Source of the DNA: Phoenicibacter congonensis
GTDB lineage: Bacteria; Actinomycetota; Coriobacteriia; Coriobacteriales; Eggerthellaceae
DNA length: 5,387 bases
Direction: 5' to 3'
Assembly (NCBI GenBank): GCA_030530045.1
Contig: JAUMVS010000100.1
Span: 1 to 5,387 of the forward strand
Below the pieces are notes generated by a model. That model did not search any database, was not told the DNA's origin, and saw only the letters and a list, made by a program, of their open reading frames with translations. Every line of letters begins with the position of its first letter. Position 1 is the stretch's first letter. The translations under genes were made by a program, and so were the position numbers. This document shows positions 1 to 5,387 of the stretch, one piece after another.

Positions 1-404
1 GTCCAAAACATTTAAAACAATTAGAAGCAACAGCCAATATTGCACCAGCGGTTGATCAGATTGAAATCTGCCCATTCCTTGTGCAGGAAGAAACCGTAAA
101 TTACTGCAAAGAACACGACATTATTGTGGAAGCATGGGGACCTCTAGGCAAAGGAAGACAATTATCAGAACCAGAGATCACAGCTCTTGCAGAGAAATAT
201 AATAAAACACCAGCACAGATCATTTTACGCTGGCATTTTCAGAGAGGGATCGTCAGTCTTCCAAAATCTGTTCACAAAGAACGGATCATACAGAATGCAG
301 ATATCTTTGATTTTGAATTATCAAAGGAAGACATGCAGATCATGATGTCGATGGATTTGAGAGAATCAACAGGCAGGGGATATCCAGAACAATATGAGTA
401 TTAA
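1..404 (+). CDS. Aldo/keto reductase, C-terminal part (5' end outside window)
   Basis: This is the C-terminal part (about 133 residues) of an aldo/keto reductase, a cytosolic NAD(P)H-dependent enzyme that reduces aldehydes and ketones. The frame is open from the left edge (first full codon at 3), so the gene begins outside the window; the GTG at 81 is internal, because family-like sequence (VDQIEICPF) precedes it. Visible family marks are the late barrel strand AWGPLGKG, which lines the cofactor pocket, and the LPKSVHKERI stretch, whose Lys, Ser and Arg match the positions that usually contact the NADPH 2'-phosphate. A helix typical of the family end (FELSKEDMQIM) follows. The catalytic Asp-Tyr-Lys-His residues lie upstream and cannot be checked. 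The family resembles the 2,5-diketo-gluconate/glyoxal reductase group, but the substrate cannot be read from this fragment. Transcription ends at the hairpin just downstream. Confidence 0.93.
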   Translation, partial: PKHLKQLEATANIAPAVDQIEICPFLVQEETVNYCKEHDIIVEAWGPLGKGRQLSEPEITALAEKYNKTPAQIILRWHFQRGIVSLPKSVHKERIIQNADIFDFELSKEDMQIMMSMDLRESTGRGYPEQYEY

Positions 405-425
405 TCTATGATGCAAATATAAACA

Positions 426-475
426 AAATAAGAACGAGAAAATCAAGTTATATGGGGATTTTCTCGTTCTTATTT
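426..475. terminator. Bidirectional intrinsic terminator between convergent genes
   Basis: Two 19-base arms (426-444 and 457-475) are perfect reverse complements and enclose a 12-base loop. The right arm ends in TATTT and runs into GCTTTTATAATT, giving a short U-rich tail for the + strand aldo/keto reductase. The left arm is preceded by an A-rich run (AAACAAAATA), which becomes a U-rich tail on the - strand, so the same hairpin can end feoA transcription. The stem is AT-rich apart from the central AACGAGAA part, so strength is uncertain, but its length, perfection and position between two stop codons support the call. Confidence 0.88.
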
Positions 476-489
476 GCTTTTATAATTAT

Positions 490-702
490 CTAAACCTGAA
501 TTCTTCCAGCAATTTCATTCCCGACAGCATACCGTTTTGAACCAACACCGATGATCATATAATCGCTGTTTTTAGAAACAACTTGCAGTTTACTTCCCTG
601 TTCAATTTTCAGTTCGCGGAGCTTTTCAACAGTTTCAGGTAAGCCTAATGCCCACTTGACAGTGCAAGTCGCTCCCTGCATGACTTTTGTTAATGGTTGC
701 AT
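490..702 (-). CDS. feoA: FeoA-domain protein (ferrous iron transport accessory)
   Basis: A 70-residue protein, the usual size of stand-alone FeoA, a small SH3-like beta-barrel protein that assists the FeoB ferrous iron permease on the cytosolic side. The family pattern is visible: MQPLTKVMQGATCTV at the start, a short helix with Leu-Arg-Glu-Leu around residues 27-31, then GSKLQVV, a beta hairpin, and the closing VGNEIAGRIQV, matching the usual (A/G)xxxAxxIxV end. The ATG start is set by a strong AAGGAGGG ribosome binding site at 709-716, 6 bases upstream. No feoB lies beside it: the ClC gene is upstream on the same strand and the terminator is downstream. It may therefore serve a FeoB encoded elsewhere or be a FeoA-like protein with another role. 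A candidate promoter overlapped by a direct repeat lies just upstream. Assignment to the FeoA family is firm; the in vivo role is inferred. Confidence 0.85.
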   Translation of the reverse strand: MQPLTKVMQGATCTVKWALGLPETVEKLRELKIEQGSKLQVVSKNSDYMIIGVGSKRYAVGNEIAGRIQV

Positions 703-745
703 GATAATCCCTCCTTCGAACTTATATGATGTATCTTTTTCTTAT

Positions 746-775
746 ATTTTATTAGTCAAAAGTAAGGTTAGTCAA
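746..775 (-). promoter_or_regulatory. Candidate sigma-A promoter of feoA
   Basis: On the - strand, TTGACT (775-770) matches 5 of 6 bases of the -35 consensus. After an 18-base spacer, TAAAAT (751-746) matches 5 of 6 bases of the -10 consensus. Transcription would start near 740, giving a leader of roughly 35-40 bases before the feoA start codon, with the ribosome binding site inside it. A second hexamer, TATAAG (746-741), is an alternative -10. The separate promoter suggests feoA is not only read through from the ClC gene. The call rests on sequence match alone. Confidence 0.45.
752..775. repeat. TTAGTCAA direct repeat over the feoA promoter, possible operator
   Basis: Two identical 8-base copies, TTAGTCAA, lie at 752-759 and 768-775, exactly 16 bases apart start to start. 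On the - strand one copy covers the -35 hexamer and the other ends next to the candidate -10, so a protein bound to both would block the promoter. Iron genes of Firmicutes are commonly controlled by Fur or DtxR/MntR-type repressors. The sequence between the copies (TAAGGTTAG) loosely recalls DtxR-type half sites, but the arrangement is a direct repeat and not the usual palindrome. The operator role is inference. Confidence 0.35.
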
Positions 776-829
776 TCGCAACATATATAAACTGAAAACT
801 TTCTCAATAAAAGTAAATTGAATATAAAA

Positions 830-2395
830 TTATTCAGGAATGATCTCACCGCAGATCAGCTGAATGCTTTCTGTGACCATTCCAAGATAACTATCGTCGA
901 TCAAGGCAATGATCGTATCACCAGCATGAATTTCAGTACTTCCTCGAGCAATGATCTCTTCATCACCGCGATTTAAAGTAACGATCAAGCAATGTTCTGG
1001 CCATGGAACATCTTTTACAAGCTGTTTGGCGGCAATGGAACCAGTGCCGACAGCAAATCCACGAAGAACCTTATGATCAGCATCTTCGCTTTCTTTAAAG
1101 CCGTTTTTGGCAAGAATTCGTCCTAGCAGGCTTTCATAAATTGGTTCACTCTTTAACAGATGCGCAACAAGATAACTGATGATACAAACAACTGCCAGTG
1201 AAAGGAAGTGTTCAAACGTACCAGTCATCTCAGCGATCAGCAGGATACCTGTGATCGGTGCACGTACGATCGCAGTAAAGAATCCAGCCATGGAAATTGT
1301 AATAAAGTTCACTAAGTAATAGGAAGGGATTCCACTTGCCTGAATCATCAATGTTCCATAGATCGCACCAAGGTATGCACCAAGAATCAACAGTGGAAAG
1401 AAGATTCCACCGGGAGCTCCGGAACCAAAACAGAAGGCGGAGAAGAAAAACTTAGCAACTAATAACAATAACATCGTAGAAACAAGTAAAGTATGTCCTG
1501 TGATCAGAGAGATCATAGCATGTCCACCTGCTAAAATAGAAGGCAGAGTGTAACAAATGATCCCAGATACGACAAAAGGAAATACGATACGGTATTTTGC
1601 TGGTATTTTTTTCATTGCTCCAAATAGGTCCTGTCCTTTGAGCATGATAAAGTTATAAAAAGCACCACAAAACCCAAGCAGGATACCAAGAAGTACTAAC
1701 ATCCAATAATGTCCAAGAGGAAGAGCAGCCTTTAAGTGAAAATCAAAAACTGGAGATAATCCAAAGACATTTTTGGAAATAAAATCGGAAGTTACACATC
1801 CAGAAATAATGCAGACTAACATGGAACTATTGAAGTTCTTCTGAAGTTCTTCCAGAGAAAACATTACACCTGCAAGCGGTGCATTAAAGGCAGCGGCAAG
1901 ACCGGCACCGGCACCGCAAGTCATCATATAACGTTGTTTGGTCGGCGATTTTTTCGTGATTTTGGCAACACCTTTTGCGGTCATGGCGCCAAGCTGTACG
2001 GAAGGGCCTTCGCGTCCAAGAGATAAACCTCCAAGAATACATAAAGTCCCACCAACGATCTTAGAACAAAGAACCCGCCACCAGTTCTGATTTAAATAAC
2101 CCTTCATTTCTCCCTGAACCTGTGGGATACCACTTCCAGAAGCCATGCCTTCCCAAGACATGAGCCATCCAACGATCAGTCCCATAACGATCAAAACCAG
2201 AAACCAGACAGCCATCCAGAAAGGCCTTGTTTTTGTAAATGCAATGATCGTAAATAATAGTTTTTCAGCGTTATTTAAAAGCAGGCGGTAAATGACAGAA
2301 ATGCATCCGGCAAAGATTCCGACAAGCAATCCGTCAAATACAAGGGAGACAGAAAATCCGTGGGGATTTTCCAGTAAGCTTTTCATTTGCTTCAA
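830..2395 (-). CDS. ClC-family H+/Cl- antiporter with C-terminal TrkA_C domain
   Basis: A 521-residue membrane protein of the ClC family, exchanging chloride (or a similar anion) for protons across the cytoplasmic membrane. The three anion-pathway signatures are present: GSGIP (87-91, with Ser88 matching E. coli ClcA Ser107), GREGP (127-131, with gating Glu129 matching Glu148) and GAPGGIFFP (326-334). Tyr420 in EPIYESLL matches the anion-coordinating Tyr445. Glu183 in FSLEEL matches the internal proton glutamate Glu203, so an antiporter is more likely than a channel. Hydrophobic helices fill about residues 15-415. Residues about 444-518 form a soluble TrkA_C (RCK_C)-like domain, a likely ligand-sensing regulatory module also found on other bacterial ClC proteins. 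The start is TTG at 2395, chosen because AAGGAGGG ends 7 bases upstream; the next ATG (codon 4) would sit 16 bases away. The physiological role (pH, osmotic or anion balance) cannot be read from context. Confidence 0.95.
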   Translation of the reverse strand: MKQMKSLLENPHGFSVSLVFDGLLVGIFAGCISVIYRLLLNNAEKLLFTIIAFTKTRPFWMAVWFLVLIVMGLIVGWLMSWEGMASGSGIPQVQGEMKGYLNQNWWRVLCSKIVGGTLCILGGLSLGREGPSVQLGAMTAKGVAKITKKSPTKQRYMMTCGAGAGLAAAFNAPLAGVMFSLEELQKNFNSSMLVCIISGCVTSDFISKNVFGLSPVFDFHLKAALPLGHYWMLVLLGILLGFCGAFYNFIMLKGQDLFGAMKKIPAKYRIVFPFVVSGIICYTLPSILAGGHAMISLITGHTLLVSTMLLLLVAKFFFSAFCFGSGAPGGIFFPLLILGAYLGAIYGTLMIQASGIPSYYLVNFITISMAGFFTAIVRAPITGILLIAEMTGTFEHFLSLAVVCIISYLVAHLLKSEPIYESLLGRILAKNGFKESEDADHKVLRGFAVGTGSIAAKQLVKDVPWPEHCLIVTLNRGDEEIIARGSTEIHAGDTIIALIDDSYLGMVTESIQLICGEIIPE

Positions 2396-2402
2396 AATAA
2401 TA

Positions 2403-2410
2403 CCCTCCTT
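2403..2410 (-). promoter_or_regulatory. Ribosome binding site that fixes the TTG start of the ClC gene
   Basis: On the - strand this reads AAGGAGGG, a near-perfect Shine-Dalgarno sequence. It lies 7 bases before TTG (2395-2393) and 16 bases before the in-frame ATG at codon 4. The spacing favours the TTG as the true start. Confidence 0.8.
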
Positions 2411-2452
2411 TTCTTTTCATATTCATATCGAATTTTATTTTACTACAAATTA

Positions 2453-2461
2453 TGATATAAT
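2453..2461 (+). promoter_or_regulatory. Extended -10 promoter element of the ung cluster
   Basis: TGATATAAT contains a perfect -10 hexamer, TATAAT (2456-2461), preceded by the TG of an extended -10 element. No good -35 hexamer stands about 17 bases upstream (only TTTTAT around 2433), which is common for extended -10 promoters. Transcription would start near 2468, just upstream of the ung ribosome binding site. The rest of the divergent region (2396-2452) must also carry the leftward ClC promoter; only weak candidates such as TTGTAG (2448-2443) with TATGAA (2427-2422) are visible there. Confidence 0.55.
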
Positions 2462-2491
2462 GGGAAAAGATTTTAAAAAGGAGGACGAAAA

Positions 2492-3166
2492 ATGCCGCCA
2501 ATTACGAATGACTGGGCAGATTATTTAAAAGAAGAATACAAAAAGCCATATTATAGAAAATTATATCAGAAAGTTATGGATGAATATCATACCAAGCTGA
2601 TTTTTCCACCAGCTGACGATATCTTTAATGCATTTCATTTTACGCCAGTAAAGGATGTAAAAGTTGTGATCTTAGGACAGGACCCATATCATGGAGATGG
2701 ACAGGCACATGGATTGTCATTTTCTGTAAAACCTGGAGTGGAAGCACCTCCATCACTGGTTAATATTTATAAAGAATTGAACGAAGATCTTGGATGCTAT
2801 ATTCCGAATAATGGATATTTAAAGAAATGGGCAGATCAAGGTGTTATGATGTTAAATACAGTCTTGACTGTACAGGCACATCGTGCGAATTCTCACAGAG
2901 GTATTGGATGGGAAGAGTTTACCGATGCGGCGATCAGAGTGTTGAATCAACAGGACCGTCCGATCGTATTTATGCTTTGGGGACGTCCAGCACAGAGTAA
3001 GAAAGTATTACTTGATAATCCGAATCATTTGATATTAGAAGCACCGCACCCAAGCCCATTATCAGCATACAGAGGATTTTTCGGATGCCATCATTTCAGT
3101 CAGGCAAATGAATTTTTGAAAGAACATGGACTAGCGCCAATTGATTGGCAGATAGAGAATATTTAA
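2492..3166 (+). CDS. ung: Uracil-DNA glycosylase, family 1
   Basis: A 224-residue protein, close to the usual 220-230 of family 1 uracil-DNA glycosylase. The enzyme cuts the N-glycosidic bond of uracil in DNA, starting base-excision repair of deaminated cytosine or misincorporated dUMP. The key motifs are intact: the water-activating loop GQDPYHG (62-68, catalytic Asp64), GLSFSV with the uracil-stacking Phe77, LNTVLTV (121-127, Asn122 for uracil recognition) and HPSPLS (186-191, catalytic His186), followed by the DNA-probing loop AYRGFFGCHHFS. The N-terminus ITNDWADYLKEEYKKPYY fits the family. The ATG is preceded by AAAGGAGG (2477-2484) with a 7-base spacer. An extended -10 promoter lies about 30 bases upstream. 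It is the first gene of a probable three-gene transcript; the HAD gene begins 18 bases after its stop. Confidence 0.98.
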   Translation: MPPITNDWADYLKEEYKKPYYRKLYQKVMDEYHTKLIFPPADDIFNAFHFTPVKDVKVVILGQDPYHGDGQAHGLSFSVKPGVEAPPSLVNIYKELNEDLGCYIPNNGYLKKWADQGVMMLNTVLTVQAHRANSHRGIGWEEFTDAAIRVLNQQDRPIVFMLWGRPAQSKKVLLDNPNHLILEAPHPSPLSAYRGFFGCHHFSQANEFLKEHGLAPIDWQIENI

Positions 3167-3184
3167 TGGAGAATAAAGAAAACA

Positions 3185-3967
3185 ATGAGTAAGATAATAT
3201 TTTTTGACATCGATGGAACATTATATGATTCCAGAGTTGGAATTCCAGAATCAACAGTTAATGCATTGAATCAGTTGATCGCAAATGGTCACAAGATCGT
3301 TATGTGCACGGGAAGAAGCAAGGGAATGATTCCAGAAGAATATTTCCATATGGGATTTGATGGAGTGATCTTAGGGGCAGGAACTTATGTAGAGTATGAA
3401 GGCAAGATCCTGCATCAGGAACTAATGACACCAGAAGAAGTACAGACAGTGATCGACTGGGGAAAGCAACAGAAGATCGGAATCATCTTAGAAGGAGAAA
3501 AACATGGATATTACGATCCAGAGAACTTAGATGATTATTATATTGCGATGAAGAATAAAACAGAAGCAGACTGTAAAACAACATTATATCCATTAAATGA
3601 GGCAGTGGATGTTCCAAAATGGACATACCATCATATGGAGCTTGCAAAGAAGCCGGAGATTGAAGAGATTCTTGGACACAAATACAAAGGTACATATCAT
3701 GAGCCTGTAAATTCAGTAGAATTTGTACCATTAGGTGTTAATAAGGCGAAGGGAATAGAAGAGATTCTTGAACATACGGGAATTTCAAGAGAAGATTCTT
3801 ATGCATTTGGTGACAGTGCCAATGATATCGATATGATCAAATATGTAAAATATGGTGTTGCAATGGGTAATTCTGTACCAGAATTATTGGAAATCGCACC
3901 ATATCAGACAGCAAGAGTTGATGAAGATGGAATTGAAAAAAGCTTGAAGAAATTTGGTCTGATCTAA
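3185..3967 (+). CDS. Cof-type HAD-IIB family phosphatase
   Basis: A 260-residue cytosolic hydrolase of the haloacid dehalogenase superfamily, Cof/YidA-like subfamily with a C2 cap. These enzymes remove phosphate from small molecules such as sugar phosphates, nucleotides or flavin and pyridoxal phosphates. All four catalytic motifs are visible: motif I FFDIDGT (nucleophile Asp8, acid/base Asp10), motif II CTGRS (Thr42), motif III GVNK (Lys187) and motif IV GDSANDIDM (Asp210, Asp214, Mg2+ binding). The cap domain lies between about residues 80 and 180 and would decide the substrate, which cannot be read from sequence. The ATG is preceded by a modest TGGAGAA about 13 bases upstream, weaker than its neighbours' sites, so its yield may depend partly on translation of ung. 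It lies 18 bases after ung and 21 bases before dacF, which points to co-transcription without implying a shared pathway. Confidence 0.93.
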   Translation: MSKIIFFDIDGTLYDSRVGIPESTVNALNQLIANGHKIVMCTGRSKGMIPEEYFHMGFDGVILGAGTYVEYEGKILHQELMTPEEVQTVIDWGKQQKIGIILEGEKHGYYDPENLDDYYIAMKNKTEADCKTTLYPLNEAVDVPKWTYHHMELAKKPEIEEILGHKYKGTYHEPVNSVEFVPLGVNKAKGIEEILEHTGISREDSYAFGDSANDIDMIKYVKYGVAMGNSVPELLEIAPYQTARVDEDGIEKSLKKFGLI

Positions 3968-3988
3968 TACACAAAGGAGAGGAAAATC

Positions 3989-5113
3989 ATGAAAAAGATC
4001 ATTAAGAAAATTACTGCAATGGCGGTCATGTCATTGCTTGCAGCGACACAACTTCAGACACCGCAGGTGAATGTTCAGGCAGCAGATGGTGTTGCAACAG
4101 CAGAAAAAACAACAACAAAACAGCCAAAGATCCATGGAAGATCAGGAATCGTCATTGATGCGAAATCAGGAAAGATTTTGTATGCAAAGAAGATAGATGA
4201 CCGTCATTATCCAGCAAGTATCACAAAGATCTTAACAACATTGGTTGCAATTGAGAATAACAAAGATTTATATGATGAAGTTACATTTTCAAGTTATGCA
4301 GTTAACAGCATTGAGCCTGGAAGTACACATATCGGAATTAAGGCAGGAGAGAAGATTCCACTGATCGATGTACTGAATGCGATCATGTTAGAATCTGCGA
4401 ATGAGGCATGTAACGGAGCAGCAGAACATACAGCAGGAACTACAAAGAAATTTGTAGAATTGATGAATAAAAAAGTAAAAGAACTTGGATGCACAGGGTC
4501 TCATTTTGTAACAACCAACGGATTGCATGATGATGATCATTATGTAACAGCAAGAGATATGGCAAAGATTTCAAAAGCAGCACTTGAAAATGAAACATTC
4601 CGTTATGTTGCATGCAAACCTAATTATTATATTGCACCAACGAATAAAGATAAGCATGGAAAAGAGCTTTGGAATCATCATAAGATGGTAAAACGAACAA
4701 TGTTTAACTATGATGGCGTTGAAGGTGGTAAAACAGGATATACAACAAAAGCTGGAGGTACTCTTGTAACATTTGCCAAGAGAGGAGATCAGGAGCTGAT
4801 CGTAGTAGATCTTTGTGCACATGGATATGAGTTATATGAAGATACGATCAAGATGTTAAATTATGGATTTAACAATTATAAGACGATCGCACCATTTAAG
4901 ACAATGAACACTGTACTGAAAGATGATACATATGGGTTCTTAAAAACAGGAAATGAATTATCTCCATATAAGATTCCATTAAAACATTTAAATGACGTGA
5001 CAGTGATGTTAGAAAAAAACCAATCCGCTTCCAAACTTACATATAAATGTAAAGATAACAAATATATTATAAGTTATGATGGAAAACAGATTGGTTCTGT
5101 AAAACTTCATTAA
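3989..5113 (+). CDS. dacF: D-alanyl-D-alanine carboxypeptidase (DacF/PBP5 family, peptidase S11)
   Basis: A 374-residue exported penicillin-binding protein that removes the terminal D-Ala from peptidoglycan stem pentapeptides and so limits cross-linking. A signal peptide is evident: positive MKKIIKKITA, a hydrophobic stretch (about 10-20) and a likely cleavage near VQA-A (31-32). The three active-site motifs of the S11 family are intact: SITK (77-80, nucleophile Ser77, base Lys80), SAN (136-138) and KTG (248-250) within GVEGGKTGYTTKAGGT. About residues 300-374 form a beta-rich tail like the PBP5 C-terminal domain. The protein stops at GSVKLH, without the C-terminal amphipathic or transmembrane anchor usual in PBP5 and DacF, so it may be released or held another way. 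The ATG has AAAGGAGAGG (3973-3982) upstream. The symbol follows family resemblance; dacA-type or other S11 names are possible. It is the last gene of the probable ung transcript and converges on a lipid kinase-like gene. Confidence 0.93.
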   Translation: MKKIIKKITAMAVMSLLAATQLQTPQVNVQAADGVATAEKTTTKQPKIHGRSGIVIDAKSGKILYAKKIDDRHYPASITKILTTLVAIENNKDLYDEVTFSSYAVNSIEPGSTHIGIKAGEKIPLIDVLNAIMLESANEACNGAAEHTAGTTKKFVELMNKKVKELGCTGSHFVTTNGLHDDDHYVTARDMAKISKAALENETFRYVACKPNYYIAPTNKDKHGKELWNHHKMVKRTMFNYDGVEGGKTGYTTKAGGTLVTFAKRGDQELIVVDLCAHGYELYEDTIKMLNYGFNNYKTIAPFKTMNTVLKDDTYGFLKTGNELSPYKIPLKHLNDVTVMLEKNQSASKLTYKCKDNKYIISYDGKQIGSVKLH

Positions 5114-5126
5114 TATATAGTACAGA

Positions 5127-5387
5127 TTAATTAGTTGTACGTAAAATGATCAGATTAAGGGCTTCTGGTACGATAGAGATATCGACTGGGAGTCCTTCTT
5201 CTAATATCTCACCATCATAATCGATGGCGATCCCGGCAGTTTGTTCTGTTGGAAGAACAGATAATTCCTTCGTCTGGAAATATTCGATAGAAGGATGCTT
5301 TGGATGTTCTCCCTGGAATAATTTAAAGATCAGATCTGGTGCTTCTGTAAGAAGTGCCATTTTCTTGATGATCATAACATCTAAATA
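5127..5387 (-). CDS. Diacylglycerol/lipid kinase family protein, C-terminal part (5' end outside window)
   Basis: The last 86 or so codons of a gene read leftwards; the frame stays open to the right edge (YLDVMIIKK), so the ATG at 5375 is internal and the start lies outside. The fragment resembles the C-terminal beta-sandwich of the DagK/YegS/BmrU family, which phosphorylates diacylglycerol or related lipids with ATP at the inner membrane face. Supporting marks are LDVMIIKKMALL, the helix LIFKLFQGEHPKHPSIEYF, and IDYDGEILEEGLPVDISIVP, which matches the family's conserved DGE followed by the P(V/L)xIxVxP end. The N-terminal nucleotide-binding domain with its GGDGT motif is not in the window, so activity cannot be judged. 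Its stop codon lies 13 bases from the dacF stop. The family call is fairly secure; the lipid substrate is unknown. Confidence 0.85.
   Translation of the reverse strand, partial: YLDVMIIKKMALLTEAPDLIFKLFQGEHPKHPSIEYFQTKELSVLPTEQTAGIAIDYDGEILEEGLPVDISIVPEALNLIILRTTN

Noticed and set aside
791..804. Near-palindrome TGAAAACTTTCTCA downstream of the ClC gene
   Set aside because: Too many mismatches near the centre and no following T-run, so neither a terminator nor an operator can be supported.
2292..2528. A 78-codon open frame on the + strand spanning the divergent promoter region
   Set aside because: It starts antisense inside the ClC gene and overlaps the start of ung in another frame. It has no convincing ribosome binding site and no recognisable family, and it crosses the ung promoter and Shine-Dalgarno sequence.
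3483..3731. An 82-codon open frame on the - strand within the HAD phosphatase gene
   Set aside because: It is fully antisense to a well-supported gene and its Leu/Ser/His-rich composition is typical of a shadow frame.
4294..5061. Three antisense open frames (61-83 codons) within dacF
   Set aside because: All lie opposite a gene with intact catalytic motifs and show no family resemblance or own translation signals.
5120..5140. GTACA and TGTAC arms as a possible hairpin at the dacF/lipid kinase junction
   Set aside because: The stem has only 5 base pairs around an 11-base loop, with no T-run. It also lies partly inside the lipid kinase coding sequence, so it is not a credible terminator.
1..5387. 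Mobile element, CRISPR array, phage gene or novel defence system
   Set aside because: No transposase, integrase, terminal inverted repeats, spaced repeats or clusters of unknown genes were seen. Every substantial gene belongs to a common housekeeping or transport family.

Overview
The window looks like a stretch of ordinary chromosome from a low-GC anaerobic Firmicute. Family Lachnospiraceae (for example an Anaerostipes-like organism) is the best guess. The grounds are AT-rich codon use, strong AGGAGG-type ribosome binding sites, a TTG start, tight same-strand gene spacing, and the style of the FeoA, ClC-TrkA_C and DacF proteins. The genus is inference; no rRNA or other lineage marker is present.

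Layout from left to right: the 3' end of an aldo/keto reductase gene (+) runs to 404. It converges on a small FeoA-domain gene (-, 490-702), with a perfect 19-bp bidirectional terminator hairpin between them. Upstream of feoA is a candidate promoter overlapped by two TTAGTCAA repeats. Next comes a ClC-type H+/Cl- antiporter gene with a C-terminal TrkA_C domain (-, 830-2395, TTG start). A short divergent promoter region (2396-2491) separates it from a rightward cluster of three closely spaced genes: uracil-DNA glycosylase ung (2492-3166), a Cof-type HAD phosphatase (3185-3967) and a secreted D-Ala-D-Ala carboxypeptidase of the DacF/PBP5 family (3989-5113). The 18- and 21-bp gaps make a single transcript likely. 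The window closes with the 3' end of a diacylglycerol/lipid kinase-like gene (-, from 5127 to the edge), convergent with dacF.

The genes do not form one pathway. They cover carbonyl reduction, ferrous iron handling, chloride/proton exchange, base-excision repair, small-molecule dephosphorylation, peptidoglycan trimming and lipid phosphorylation. All intergenic gaps are under 130 bp. I found no tRNA, rRNA, riboswitch, CRISPR array, insertion sequence or phage gene, and no convincing undescribed system. The points most worth a second look are the repeat over the feoA promoter, an apparent excess of GATC sites across the window, and the missing membrane anchor of the carboxypeptidase.
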